A stretch of DNA of 64,000 nt, taken from contig DCCG01000042.1 in assembly GCA_002314145.1 (NCBI GenBank), positions 62,001-126,000 of the forward strand, given 5' to 3'. This document shows, one piece after another, positions 9,509 through 18,444 of this stretch (position 1 is its first letter; every line of letters begins with the position of its first letter). Origin of the DNA: Thalassolituus sp. UBA1087 (GTDB lineage: Bacteria > Pseudomonadota > Gammaproteobacteria > Pseudomonadales > Oceanobacteraceae). The notes beneath the pieces are model-generated. The model had not been told where the DNA came from. It searched no databases and saw nothing but the letters and a program-made list of their open reading frames with translations. Position numbers and translations under genes: made by a program.

Positions 9509-10891
9509 TTAAACCCGCCGTATTTTAAGTGCCCGTCCTTTGATTTTACTTTTCTGCATATGCGCCAGCGCCTGACGCGCAACCGGACGCCGGACGGCGA
9601 CATAGGCGACAAAATCCAGCACATCAATTTTGCCGACATCCTGCCCCTGAATACCGCCATTGGAGGTTAACGCTCCGAGAATATCGCCCGGACGCAGTTT
9701 ATTTTTACGGCCACCGGCGATGCACAGGCTGACAAACTCTGGTTTGCTGACCTCGGCAATGGCGGGCGTCAGCTCGGCATAGGCGGTTATTTCAGCGGTC
9801 ATATTCTGCTGGCCGCGGATGGCATCCTGCTTATATTGTTCTTTTTCGGTAGTCAGGCTGACGGCCAGTCCCTGTTTGCCGGCACGACCGGTACGGCCAA
9901 TACGGTGAACGTAAACTTCCGGATCGCGCGGCAGGTCATAATTAATGACCGCCGGCAGGTCATCAACATCCAGACCGCGGGCGGCAACATCCGTGGCGAC
10001 CAGAAAACTGGAACTGCCCTGGCGGAACTGAATATACACCTGGTCACGGTCGCGTTGTTCGAGGTCGCCGTGCAGACCCCGGGCGACGTATCCGGCATCA
10101 CGCAGTTGCTGTGTCACTTCATTCACGGATTGTTTGGTGTTACAGAAAATGACGCCCTGCTGAATGCCGAACTGACTGATGGCTTTCAGTAAGGCCTGTT
10201 CTTTTTCTGCCCGCTGGCAGAGAATCCAGTGTTGCTCAATACTGGTTCCGGAATGCAGGCTCTCCACCCGGATTTCGGCCGGGTTATGCTGCAACCGGCC
10301 ACTGAGCTGCGCAATATTATCGGGGTAGGTGGCAGAGAACAGCAGAGTCTGGCGCTGCTGCGGTGTGTGATCGGCAATATGGTGAATATCCTCACTGAAG
10401 CCCATATCCAGCATGCGGTCGGCTTCGTCCAGGACCAGGGTTTTCAGCTGGCTGATATCCAGTGTTTTTTTACGCAGATGATCTTTAATGCGGCCCGGGG
10501 TACCCACCACCACATGGGCGCCGTGTTCAAGAGAACCAATCTGAGGACCAATGGATACACCGCCTGACAGCACCACAATTTTTATATTGGCCTGAAAGCG
10601 TGCCAGTTTTCTCAGTTCTGTCGCCACCTGGGTCGCCAGCTCCCGCGTCGGACACAGTACCAGACCCTGAACACCAAAAAATCTCGGGTTGAGATTCTGC
10701 AGCAGGGGAATTCCAAAGGCGGCGGTTTTACCGCTGCCGGTTCTGGCCTGGGCCAGTAGATCTTTCCCGTCCATCGCAGCCGGTAATGCCTGCTGCTGTA
10801 CCTGAGTCATGCGGGTAAAACCCATATCCTGCAGGTTTTTCAATTGTGCCGGGTGAATGCCTTTGACAGCAGAAAATCCGGAATCAGTCAT
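9509..10891 (-). CDS. dbpA: ATP-dependent RNA helicase DbpA
   Basis: DbpA is a DEAD-box helicase that binds hairpin 92 of 23S rRNA and helps large-subunit assembly. The 460-residue product shows motif I ARTGSGKT (49-56), Ia PTRELA, the DEAD box (155-158), SAT (186-188), the second RecA domain with DVAARGLD, and HRIGRTGR. The C-terminal about 75 residues have the DbpA-specific RNA-binding fold, including the GDILGAL and KIDVLDFVAYV segments. Its start overlaps the end of trmA by 8 bases, so the two RNA-related genes are probably one transcript with trmA first. Confidence 0.96.
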   Translation of the reverse strand: MTDSGFSAVKGIHPAQLKNLQDMGFTRMTQVQQQALPAAMDGKDLLAQARTGSGKTAAFGIPLLQNLNPRFFGVQGLVLCPTRELATQVATELRKLARFQANIKIVVLSGGVSIGPQIGSLEHGAHVVVGTPGRIKDHLRKKTLDISQLKTLVLDEADRMLDMGFSEDIHHIADHTPQQRQTLLFSATYPDNIAQLSGRLQHNPAEIRVESLHSGTSIEQHWILCQRAEKEQALLKAISQFGIQQGVIFCNTKQSVNEVTQQLRDAGYVARGLHGDLEQRDRDQVYIQFRQGSSSFLVATDVAARGLDVDDLPAVINYDLPRDPEVYVHRIGRTGRAGKQGLAVSLTTEKEQYKQDAIRGQQNMTAEITAYAELTPAIAEVSKPEFVSLCIAGGRKNKLRPGDILGALTSNGGIQGQDVGKIDVLDFVAYVAVRRPVARQALAHMQKSKIKGRALKIRRV

Positions 10892-12101
10892 GTTTGCGCA
10901 CCAGCATCACACCGGTTTCGATGTGATCCGTATAAGGAAATTGATCGAACAGGGCAAAGCGCCTGATGGTGTGAGTCTGACACAGAGTGAGCAGATTATC
11001 GTGCAGGGTGTCCGGGTTACAGGACACATAAATAATATTGTCGTAGTCCTGCACCTGTTTGACCGACTCTTCATCCAGTCCGGCCCGTGGCGGATCAACC
11101 AGCACGGTACGGAAATTATAGCTGCTCAGGTCGACGTTCTGCAGGCGTGTAAACTGACGCTCGCCGCGCAGTGCCTGCACAAATTCTTCACTGGATAAGC
11201 GGGCAATAATCAGGTTATCCAGTGCGTTGTCTTTAATATTAATCTGGGCCGCATTGACCGAGGTTTTGGAAATCTCAGTGGCCAGTACGTGCTCAAAGCG
11301 GTCTGCCAGGGCGACTGAAAAATTGCCGTTACCGCAGTAAAGTTCCAGCAGGTCTGCTTTGCCCTGTGTGGCGGCAATATCATCTGCGGCCGCCCGCGCC
11401 CAGCTCAGCATCTGCTGATTCATATCGCCATTGGGCTGAGTGAATCCGCCCTCTGTCTGACGGTAATGGAAGGCCCGGCCATCGACCTGCAGGGTCTCAT
11501 TAACCCAGTCCCGCTGGAGTACGATTTTTTGTTTGCGCGAACGTCCGATCAGCGGGTAGCCCAGTGTTTTCTGCAGGGCTTCGGCTTCTGCCTGCCAGGC
11601 CTCGTCCAGACGTTTGTGATAAATCAGCGTAATCAGCGCGTCGCCACTGAGCGTGGTGAGAAACTCAACCTGAAACAGCTTACGGCGCAACAGCTCATTA
11701 TCCTGAATCAGGTCCAGCAGCTGCTGCATCAGTTGGTTGATAAGTTTTGACGCGATAGGAAAGTCGCGTACTTCGTACACGGTTTTTTTATCACCCGGGG
11801 CGAACATGGCGTAAAAACAGCGGTCGCCCTGATGCCAGAGGCGGAATTCTGCACGCAGGCGGAAATGTTGCGGCTGGCTGGCATGGACCTGCAGTTCAGG
11901 CGGGCTGAACTGTGCAAAACGCTGGCTGAGATACTCTGCTTTCTGCTGCAGCAACCCGTCATAGCTGGCAGGGTCCACCTGATGCTGGTAAACCGCCGGC
12001 GCGGCGTTTCCGCTGTCGTCGGCAGAGCCGGTGCGGGAAGATGTCGGAGCGGGGGTTGGTGATGGCGCCGGGCTGGCGTCAGAATCTGGCGTGTGCGGCA
12101 T
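10884..12101 (-). CDS. trmA: tRNA (uracil-5-)-methyltransferase TrmA
   Basis: TrmA makes 5-methyluridine at position 54 in the T-loop of tRNA using S-adenosylmethionine. Colinear landmarks include RAEFRLWHQGD, KLFQVEFLTTLSGDA, the SAM loop LELYCGNGNFS, DPPRAGLD, the catalytic SCNPDTL cysteine region and FDQFPYTDHIETG. The product is 405 residues, about 40 longer than E. coli TrmA; the excess is an N-terminal low-complexity Ser/Pro/Ala tail. It starts at ATG with an AGGTG-like site about 6 bases upstream. A later start, for example GTG near codon 42, cannot be excluded. The downstream dbpA overlaps it by 8 bases. Confidence 0.96.
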   Translation of the reverse strand: MPHTPDSDASPAPSPTPAPTSSRTGSADDSGNAAPAVYQHQVDPASYDGLLQQKAEYLSQRFAQFSPPELQVHASQPQHFRLRAEFRLWHQGDRCFYAMFAPGDKKTVYEVRDFPIASKLINQLMQQLLDLIQDNELLRRKLFQVEFLTTLSGDALITLIYHKRLDEAWQAEAEALQKTLGYPLIGRSRKQKIVLQRDWVNETLQVDGRAFHYRQTEGGFTQPNGDMNQQMLSWARAAADDIAATQGKADLLELYCGNGNFSVALADRFEHVLATEISKTSVNAAQINIKDNALDNLIIARLSSEEFVQALRGERQFTRLQNVDLSSYNFRTVLVDPPRAGLDEESVKQVQDYDNIIYVSCNPDTLHDNLLTLCQTHTIRRFALFDQFPYTDHIETGVMLVRKHD

Positions 12102-12276
12102 TCAGGCACCTGTGCTGAGTGTTGCAGAAGGGCGGCCATTATACGGATTGACCGGGCGGATGCACGCTGATAAGTACAGAAATACAGGCTAATCCCTTAC
12201 GGACTTCATGGGGTCACAGGGCCTGGTTTTGGGTACCATAGAGCACTGACATGACATGGAATCGAAGGAGACGCGT

Positions 12277-13020
12277 ATGAAATCGTTACTGGCAGCCGCC
12301 CTGATGGTATTCACTCTGGCAGCTTCAGCACTCCCCACCCAGGAATCTGTGGTGTACACAGTCAATGGCGAAACTTACGAAGGTGCCTGGTATCAGGTGG
12401 CGCCCGGGCGGCCTACGGTGCTGCTGGCGCACGACTGGGATGGCCTGACAGACTATGAAATTCAGCGCGCTCTGATGCTTAATAAACTCGGCTACAACGT
12501 TTTTGCGGTGGATCTGTTTGGCCAGGGCATCCGGCCTGAAAAGGTTGAAGACAAGCGCCAGCACACCGGCGCCCTGTATAAAGACCGGGAAAAGCTGCGC
12601 GCGTTAATGCAGGGTGGGCTGGAACAGGCCATCGCTAACGGAGCCGATCCTGCCTCAGTGGTGGTGATGGGCTACTGTTTTGGCGGTGCGGCTGTACTGG
12701 AAGCCGCCCGTGCCGGTATGCCGGCGCAGGGCTTTGTCACCTTCCACGGCGGTTTACAGACACCGGCAGGACAGGATTACAGTCAGGTCAGCGCGCCGTT
12801 ACTGATTATGCACGGCACGGCGGATACCGCCATTACCATGGCGGATTTTGCTGATCTGGCCAGCCGTCTGGAAAAGGCCGGCGTGGCGCACGAAATGATT
12901 ACCTACGGCGGGGCGCAGCATGCCTTTACCGTCTTTGGCGGTGGCCGCTACCACAAAGAAGCGGATCTGAAATCCTGGGCACGTTTTCAGCAGTTTCTGC
13001 AAGCAGTCACGGTTCTGTAA
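12277..13020 (+). CDS. secreted dienelactone hydrolase family protein
   Basis: The product is 247 residues when started at ATG 12277, which has an ideal AAGGAG site at 12265-12270; this start gives a clean signal peptide (MKSLLAAALMVFTLAASA). An in-frame ATG at 12256 lacks such support. The mature part is a dienelactone-hydrolase fold: LLAHDWDGL, nucleophile elbow GYCFGG with Cys134, Asp183 in HGTADTAI, and His215 in GGAQHAF, the Cys-Asp-His triad of the family. It probably acts in the periplasm on an ester or lactone. Substrate is unknown, and the thioesterase genes downstream do not settle it. Confidence 0.88.
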   Translation: MKSLLAAALMVFTLAASALPTQESVVYTVNGETYEGAWYQVAPGRPTVLLAHDWDGLTDYEIQRALMLNKLGYNVFAVDLFGQGIRPEKVEDKRQHTGALYKDREKLRALMQGGLEQAIANGADPASVVVMGYCFGGAAVLEAARAGMPAQGFVTFHGGLQTPAGQDYSQVSAPLLIMHGTADTAITMADFADLASRLEKAGVAHEMITYGGAQHAFTVFGGGRYHKEADLKSWARFQQFLQAVTVL

Positions 13021-13058
13021 CCGGGCTGCTTAAGAGTTAACAACAATGGAACCAAACC

Positions 13059-13922
13059 ATGAGTGATGTACTGGAAGAATTACTGGATCTGCTGGCACTG
13101 GAACCGATCGGTGTTAACCGTTTCCGCGGCCAGAGCCAGGATCTGGGTTTCCGTAATCTGTTTGGCGGTCAGGTGCTGGGACAGAGTCTGTCAGCAGCGC
13201 TGCAGACCCTGACCAGCGGTGAATGGGCGCCGCACTCTTTGCACGCTTATTTTCTGCGGCCGGGGACAGTGCAGGACAGTGTTGAGTTTGAAGTCGACAT
13301 CGTCCGTGACGGCCGCTCCTTCTGTACCCGCCGGGTTACGGCCAGTCAGAAGGGCAAAGCCATACTGATGATGATGTGCTCGTTTCAGCACCCGGAAGAC
13401 GGCTTCGAGCATATGGACCCGATGCCGGATGTTAAAGGGCCGGAAGGCATTCCGTCACAGCTGGCGCTGGCACGTAAATTCCGTGATTACTTTCCGGAGC
13501 GGGTACGCGATATTTATACCGCCGACAAACCCATTGAAATGCGCGTGCTTGATCCGGTGAATATCTTTGCTCCGCAGAAAGCCGAGCCGGTGAAATACGC
13601 CTGGATGAAAGCCGATGCTGCCATGCCGGATAACCCGGAACAGCATGCCACTATGCTGGCGTATGCCACGGATTTTAATCTGATCACCACGGCGCTGCAT
13701 CCCCACGCAGTATCCGTCGGACAAAAGGATATGCAGGTTGCCAGTCTTGATCATGCCATCTGGTTTCACCGTCCGTTCCGTATGGATGAATGGCTGTTGT
13801 ACGCCATCGACAGTCCCAATGCGTCGGGCGGCCGCGGACTGTGCCGCGGGAAAATTTATAACGGGCAGGGTGAGTTAGTGGCGTCTGTGGCTCAGGAAGG
13901 GCTGATACGTAAAAAATCCTGA
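13059..13922 (+). CDS. tesB: acyl-CoA thioesterase II (TesB)
   Basis: TesB hydrolyses medium and long acyl-CoA to free fatty acid and CoA in the cytoplasm. The 287-residue product matches family length and contains two hotdog folds. Landmarks are FRGQSQDLGFRNLFGGQVLGQ at the N-terminus, HSLHAYFLRPG, RDGRSFCTRRVTA, and the C-terminal block with LDHAIWFHRPFRMDEWLLY followed by the conserved Gly-rich GRGLCRGKIY and SVAQEGLIR. It is followed after 40 bases by a second hotdog-fold gene on the same strand, suggesting a small acyl-CoA-turnover operon. Confidence 0.94.
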   Translation: MSDVLEELLDLLALEPIGVNRFRGQSQDLGFRNLFGGQVLGQSLSAALQTLTSGEWAPHSLHAYFLRPGTVQDSVEFEVDIVRDGRSFCTRRVTASQKGKAILMMMCSFQHPEDGFEHMDPMPDVKGPEGIPSQLALARKFRDYFPERVRDIYTADKPIEMRVLDPVNIFAPQKAEPVKYAWMKADAAMPDNPEQHATMLAYATDFNLITTALHPHAVSVGQKDMQVASLDHAIWFHRPFRMDEWLLYAIDSPNASGGRGLCRGKIYNGQGELVASVAQEGLIRKKS

Positions 13923-13962
13923 CGCCAGTGGCGGTCAGCGGATATAACAATAAAAGAGAGAA

Positions 13963-14535
13963 ATGTTTTCTGTGGTTCAGTTACTGCGTAATCTTGGTTT
14001 ACTCGCCCGGCGGCCCTGGCGCCACCGCCGGCCGGTGTTGTCACCTTTTTATTATCGTCTGCGGGTCATGCCCTGGGACTGCGATCTCAATCTGCACCTG
14101 ACCAATACCCGTTATCCGGCCTGGCTGGATCTCGCGCGCACGGATTTTTTTCTGCGCACCGGTACCATGCCGTTGTTTATTAAAGCAGGCTGGCGGTCTG
14201 TACTGGCCAGCCAGACGCTGACCTTTATCCGTGAAATTAAACCTCTGGCGCAGGTGGATATCGAGAGCCGGGTGCTGCACTGGGATAAAAAATATTTTTA
14301 TATGGAGCACAGATTTCTGGTGCAGGGTGAGCTGCATGCCAGCTGCCTGGCGCGCATAGCTGTGTTAAAAAAGGGCAGGCTGCAGTCTCTGGGAAATATG
14401 ATGCAGGCCGTGGCACGCTGGCATAATGAACAGGCCGGTGAGCTTGAATCGCCGCAGGCACCACAGGAAGTGGTGGCTAAAATAGCGTTACTGAGCGCGA
14501 AAAAAGAAGCGGCACAAAACCGTTTGCTGTCATAG
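13963..14535 (+). CDS. single-hotdog thioesterase-like protein
   Basis: The 190-residue product has an Arg-rich N-terminal stretch and then one hotdog domain of the FadM/4HBT kind: the RVMPWDCDLNLHLTNTRYPAW segment carries the conserved Asp and the N-x-x-Y/H pattern around the central helix, followed by QTLTFIREIKPLAQVDIESR and HRFLVQGELHASCLARI strands. It resembles acyl-CoA thioesterase/THEM6-like proteins. The C-terminal 40 residues are helical and charged. It lies 40 bases after tesB, which supports a role in acyl-CoA hydrolysis. Exact substrate is unknown. Confidence 0.82.
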   Translation: MFSVVQLLRNLGLLARRPWRHRRPVLSPFYYRLRVMPWDCDLNLHLTNTRYPAWLDLARTDFFLRTGTMPLFIKAGWRSVLASQTLTFIREIKPLAQVDIESRVLHWDKKYFYMEHRFLVQGELHASCLARIAVLKKGRLQSLGNMMQAVARWHNEQAGELESPQAPQEVVAKIALLSAKKEAAQNRLLS

Positions 14536-14539
14536 CATT

Positions 14540-14570
14540 GCCTGTTTAACAGGCCGCTCTTAACAGGCCG
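14540..14570. repeat. hairpin and 11-bp direct repeat between convergent genes
   Basis: GCCTG and CAGGC arms (14540-14554) flank TTTAA. TTAACAGGCCG occurs at 14546-14556 and again at 14560-14570, a 14-base period. The element sits just after the thioesterase stop and abuts the HD-GYP stop, so it may help end both transcripts, although no T-run follows. Confidence 0.4.
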
Positions 14571-15782
14571 TTAAAGAATAAAATCTTTTATGCGGATACC
14601 AAAGCGCAGCGGATCAACCGCCTTGACCACTTCATCCTGTACGCCCGGGCGCGACAGATCGATGGTTTCAATCGGGACATATTGCTTCAGACGGTTGCTG
14701 TAAATGACTTTAATAATGGGCATACGCTGATCTTTTTCGGCGCCGTCCATGACAATACCAAGACGCTGACTTTTCAGCTCCACCAGTGATCCTACCGGAA
14801 AAATACCCATCGAGCGGATAAACCTGTGCACCAGGGCTTTATCCAGATGCGTGCCGCTCCATTCAAGCAACTTCTTCAGCGCGGCCGTGGGCGGTATCCC
14901 TTTGTGATAAACACGGTCCGCGGTAATAGCGTCGTAGACATCGGCGATAGCGCACATCTTGCCTTCGCGGCATATATCACAATCGTGCAGGCCATCCGGA
15001 TAGCCGGAACCGTCAATCCGTTCATGGTGCTGGGCAGCAACATTGATGGTCAGCTGGCTGATGCCGGGGGATTTTTTCAGCAGGTCGCGGCTGAATACCA
15101 CATGGTTTTTAATCACGGCGAATTCATCGTCAGTGAGCTTACCGGGTTTATGCAGAATGGCATCCGGAATCATCACTTTGCCAATGTCATGCAGCATGGC
15201 GCCGACGATCGCATCCTGCATGGTGGTGCGGTCTATATTCAGGCTTTTGGCAAAAATACCCATCAGCACCGCCAGATTGATGGAGTGTTCCAGCAGGTAA
15301 TTATCTTTGTCGCGGATACGTCCCAGACAGGCAAGGGCGTTATGATTTCTCAGTACTGAGTCCACCATGCCATCGGCGATCTGGTCGAAGGGTTCGATAT
15401 CAATGGCTCTGCCCAGTTTTACGTTGTGCAGAACATTATTCACCATATTCTGCGCTTCGGTGTGCACTGTATGCGCGCGCTGCAGTTCCTCTTCGACACT
15501 GACGCGGGCACTGTTATCGGCCGGCATTTCAGCGGCTTTGTCCAGTGCCTGCTGGTTATGATGATCAACTTCCTGTGCTGTCAGTCCTTCCGTCTGAGCG
15601 CCGTCACCGCGCTCAGTATCAATGTAGACCTCAGTGATTCCCCGGCGGCGGATTTCGGCAATGGTGTTGTCGTCGGGAATACGTCCTTCCCGGTTGTACT
15701 GGTGGTGCGGAATCCAGTCGCAGTTAAGGTCGGAGACATACATACCAGGGCGCAGCTGGTTAACCGAAATCTTTTTGATCAT
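14571..15782 (-). CDS. HD-GYP cyclic-di-GMP phosphodiesterase with DUF3391 N-terminus
   Basis: The 403-residue protein begins with a DUF3391-type domain (KKISVNQLRPGMYVSDL, then a strand ending TEVYIDTERG). After an acidic linker comes an HD-GYP domain: H166 in LLEHSINLAV, the metal-binding HD pair at 198-199 (MLHDIGKV), H227, the QHHERIDGSGYP signature (251-262), and ADVYDAITADR. These residues are those needed for hydrolysis of cyclic-di-GMP to GMP. A short cysteine-containing insertion (HDCDICREGKMC) directly follows GYP. The gene stands alone, with its promoter region in 15783-15873. Confidence 0.93.
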   Translation of the reverse strand: MIKKISVNQLRPGMYVSDLNCDWIPHHQYNREGRIPDDNTIAEIRRRGITEVYIDTERGDGAQTEGLTAQEVDHHNQQALDKAAEMPADNSARVSVEEELQRAHTVHTEAQNMVNNVLHNVKLGRAIDIEPFDQIADGMVDSVLRNHNALACLGRIRDKDNYLLEHSINLAVLMGIFAKSLNIDRTTMQDAIVGAMLHDIGKVMIPDAILHKPGKLTDDEFAVIKNHVVFSRDLLKKSPGISQLTINVAAQHHERIDGSGYPDGLHDCDICREGKMCAIADVYDAITADRVYHKGIPPTAALKKLLEWSGTHLDKALVHRFIRSMGIFPVGSLVELKSQRLGIVMDGAEKDQRMPIIKVIYSNRLKQYVPIETIDLSRPGVQDEVVKAVDPLRFGIRIKDFIL

Positions 15783-15873
15783 GGAAAGGCAACAGTTCCT
15801 GTGGGCGTCCTTAGCCGTTAAGTATAGACGTCCTGTCGGGAATGGTACTTTCTGCCGGGTAACGGCGGCTCTG

Positions 15874-16203
15874 TCATGTTTTTAAAAGCTTACTTATGAG
15901 GCAGAACCTGCGGGTGTGTCTTTCGTCTTCCGTTGTAACGCTTGCATCGTCTGTATCACCGCCTTGTTCTGCAGCGTCCGAAGCCTCTGCGTCGTCAGTC
16001 CCGGTGGTGTCAGAAGCGCTGCTGTTTTGCCCGTCTGGTAATGATTCTTCTGCTGACTCTGCGGCTAATAATCCGGCGGCGGCAGAAAAATCAAAGCCAA
16101 CATCATCGCTTAAGGCATCCGGGTCCGGGCGGATACCACAGCTGCTGCCGGTAACGGGTAAGGTACCCGAGCCACCCCGTGTCCGGCCCGGATGATCAGC
16201 CAT
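15874..16203 (-). CDS. small acidic low-complexity protein, doubtful
   Basis: This 109-residue frame starts with ATG inside the last codons of the M23 peptidase gene (the ATG at 16203 overlaps its TGA at 16198-16196), a pattern typical of translational coupling. The sequence is Asp/Glu/Ser/Thr/Ala-rich with no recognisable domain, signal or membrane segment, and ends in a basic tail (RRFCLISKLLKT). A 99-residue frame runs on the opposite strand, so coding is not certain. The overlap with the upstream gene and same-strand position make this frame the better candidate. No function is proposed. Confidence 0.4.
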   Translation of the reverse strand: MADHPGRTRGGSGTLPVTGSSCGIRPDPDALSDDVGFDFSAAAGLLAAESAEESLPDGQNSSASDTTGTDDAEASDAAEQGGDTDDASVTTEDERHTRRFCLISKLLKT

Positions 16204-17086
16204 CGTCCCGGTTCCTATGTGTTGCCACTGGCAGTGATACCTGCGGCAACTGTAATGGCGACATCATCAGCATGGGATTAATGCGGGCGTTATTGAGGCT
16301 TACGGTCCAGTGCAGATGAGGCCCGGTTGCCCGGCCGGTGGCGCCGACAATGCCCAGACGATCACCGGCGCTGATGGTTTCGCCCTGGGTAACCTCGATC
16401 GCATCCATGTGGCAGAACATGCTGATCAGTCCCTGACCGTGGTCGATAAAGACGCTGTTACCGTTAAAAAAGAAATCACCGGTCAACACCACAGTGCCAT
16501 CTGCCGGCGCCAGAATCGGCGTGCCCCGCGGGGCTGCGATGTCGAGACCACTGTGTGGATTACGTTGCTCTCCATTAAAGAAGCGTTTCAGTCCGAAAGC
16601 ACTGGACAGCGGTCCCTGAACCGGCCAGGCCATAGGATGCCAGGGGCGGGCCGGCGTAAAGCTTTTATAGACTTTGCCCATTTCAGCAAATTCACCGTAG
16701 ATACGGTCCAGCTGTTTCTGATCCGGATTAACATGCTTTCTTTTAACCGTCAGGTGCTGCTCCGGGTAAGCTTTGTCATGCACAGTGAAGGAGACACTGC
16801 GGTCGCCAATCTGCACGCTGGCTTTGCCGGGTTTCTGTTTTAACGGAATACCGACCACCGCCAGCCAGGGTTGCTGTTTGTCCGCGCGGATCACCATCAC
16901 CGGCTGACCGGCAAAGGTGACGGCAGGGCGCTGGTCTGAGTAGCCGGCGTCAATCAGTGCCACACCACCGGGTACCGTATGGGGGAGCGGCAGTTCAGAC
17001 ACGCTGCCGGTGACTGCAGCGTGCAGTGAAGTGGCGATCAGGAGTGATACTAAAAATGTGATAACGCTCTGCATGCGAGCCCTCAT
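16196..17086 (-). CDS. secreted M23 (LytM-type) peptidoglycan peptidase
   Basis: The product is a periplasmic metallo-endopeptidase of the lysostaphin/LytM family, expected to cut peptidoglycan cross-bridges or to act as an amidase activator. The start at ATG 17086 has GGAAG about 9 bases upstream and gives a signal peptide (MRARMQSVITFLVSLLIATS); an in-frame TTG at 17110 overlapping the xseA stop is the alternative. The catalytic domain occupies the C-terminal half: HSGLDIAAPRGTPI with the first His/Asp metal ligands, DGTVVLTGDFFFNG, and GRATGPHLHWTV with the HLH motif. All zinc ligands appear present. It follows xseA closely on the same strand. Confidence 0.92.
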   Translation of the reverse strand: MRARMQSVITFLVSLLIATSLHAAVTGSVSELPLPHTVPGGVALIDAGYSDQRPAVTFAGQPVMVIRADKQQPWLAVVGIPLKQKPGKASVQIGDRSVSFTVHDKAYPEQHLTVKRKHVNPDQKQLDRIYGEFAEMGKVYKSFTPARPWHPMAWPVQGPLSSAFGLKRFFNGEQRNPHSGLDIAAPRGTPILAPADGTVVLTGDFFFNGNSVFIDHGQGLISMFCHMDAIEVTQGETISAGDRLGIVGATGRATGPHLHWTVSLNNARINPMLMMSPLQLPQVSLPVATHRNRDDG

Positions 17087-17106
17087 TGGTCTGTTACTTC
17101 CTGCAC

Positions 17107-18444
17107 TCAATTTTGTGGGTCGTCACCACTGGCAGTGACGACGGATTCTATCCAGCCCTGCTGCAGGCGATGTTTCAGTGTATCGCCGGTTGCGACCATC
17201 TGGTGTTGATTCACCACTGAGCCATCACTGAGCGTAGTAATAGAATATCCGCGGCTTAATACATTCAACGGACTCAGGCTGTCTAACAGTTTAGTCTGTG
17301 ATGCGAGCTGATGTCTGGCCTGGTCCAGTTGCCGGCGAATATTAGTGGTCAGTTGTTTTTCCATTAACTGCAGCAGCTGGCGCTGTTCTTTTAAACGTCG
17401 TTCCGGATGTTGATTGGCGAGATTTTTCTGCAGATTCTGCAGCCGCTCTGCGCGTCTCTTCTGCTGGCCCTGCCAGGCACGTTGCAGACGCATCTCAAGT
17501 TGATCTGTCTGCTGCGCCAACTGTTGCAGTCCACGTTCCGGGGCCCGCAGACGCTGGCTAAGATGGTTCAGTGATTGCCGGCGCTGCTGGTGCGCGCGGT
17601 AAAAACCCTGCAGCAGACGCTGACGCAGCTGCGTGAGGTGCTGCAGTTGCTGGCCCTGATCCGGACTGAGTAATTCGGCGGCGGCCGACGGGGTCGGGGC
17701 GCGCACATCGGCGACGAAATCGGCAATGGTAAAGTCCACTTCGTGACCCACCGCGCTGACTACAGGAATACGGGAGGCGAAGATAGCGCTGGCGACGGCT
17801 TCTTCGTTAAAGCACCACAGATCTTCCAGCGAACCACCGCCGCGGCCAACAATCAGAACATCGACCCGGTTATCACGGTTTGCCCGTTCGATGGCGGCGA
17901 CAATCTGGGCAGTGGCTTCTTTGCCCTGCACTGCGGTGGGGTAGAGATCAATCTCTATGGCCGGGCTGCGGCGTCTGAACACAGTGATAATATCGTGCAC
18001 TGCAGCGCCGGTGGGGGAGGTGATGACGCCCACCCGGTTAACCGCCGGCAGCGGCTTTTTGTATTCTTCATTAAACCAGCCGGCCGCTGCCAGACGTTCT
18101 TTCAGTTGCTGGAAGGCCAGCAGCAGCGCGCCTTCGCCAGCCGGTTTCATGGTATCCACAATCAGCTGATAGTCACCGCGGTTTTCGTACAGGCTGACCT
18201 TACCGCGCAGTTCAATTTTATCGCCTTCTTTGGGCTGAAATTTGAGCATGGCGGCCCGGGAGCGGAACATGGCACAGCGAACCTGTGCACGGTCATCTTT
18301 CAGAGTGAAGTACCAGTGACCGGAAGAGGGGCGCGACAGGCTGGATATTTCGCCTTCCACACGGATGCTGGCAAAGGATATTTCCAGCAATTGTTTGGCC
18401 CGCTGATTCAGCTGGCTGACGGTAAATAGATCGGAATTCTGCAC
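17107..18444 (-). CDS. xseA: exodeoxyribonuclease VII large subunit
   Basis: XseA is the catalytic subunit of exonuclease VII, which degrades single-stranded DNA to oligonucleotides. The 445-residue product shows the N-terminal OB-fold (RVEGEISSLSRPSSGHWYF, DDRAQVRCAMFRS), the catalytic core with GVITSPTGAAVHDI, the VGRGGGSLEDLW loop and SAVGHEVDFTIADFVADVRA, and a Gln/Arg-rich coiled coil (about 265-385) that in the family binds many XseB copies. The C-terminal LSRGYSITT strand is conserved. No xseB lies in this window. Confidence 0.97.
   Translation of the reverse strand: MQNSDLFTVSQLNQRAKQLLEISFASIRVEGEISSLSRPSSGHWYFTLKDDRAQVRCAMFRSRAAMLKFQPKEGDKIELRGKVSLYENRGDYQLIVDTMKPAGEGALLLAFQQLKERLAAAGWFNEEYKKPLPAVNRVGVITSPTGAAVHDIITVFRRRSPAIEIDLYPTAVQGKEATAQIVAAIERANRDNRVDVLIVGRGGGSLEDLWCFNEEAVASAIFASRIPVVSAVGHEVDFTIADFVADVRAPTPSAAAELLSPDQGQQLQHLTQLRQRLLQGFYRAHQQRRQSLNHLSQRLRAPERGLQQLAQQTDQLEMRLQRAWQGQQKRRAERLQNLQKNLANQHPERRLKEQRQLLQLMEKQLTTNIRRQLDQARHQLASQTKLLDSLSPLNVLSRGYSITTLSDGSVVNQHQMVATGDTLKHRLQQGWIESVVTASGDDPQN

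Noticed and set aside
15896..16195. 99-residue plus-strand frame opposite the small acidic ORF
   Set aside because: Ser/Ala/Val-rich shadow with no start signal; the minus-strand frame has better context (overlap with the M23 stop).
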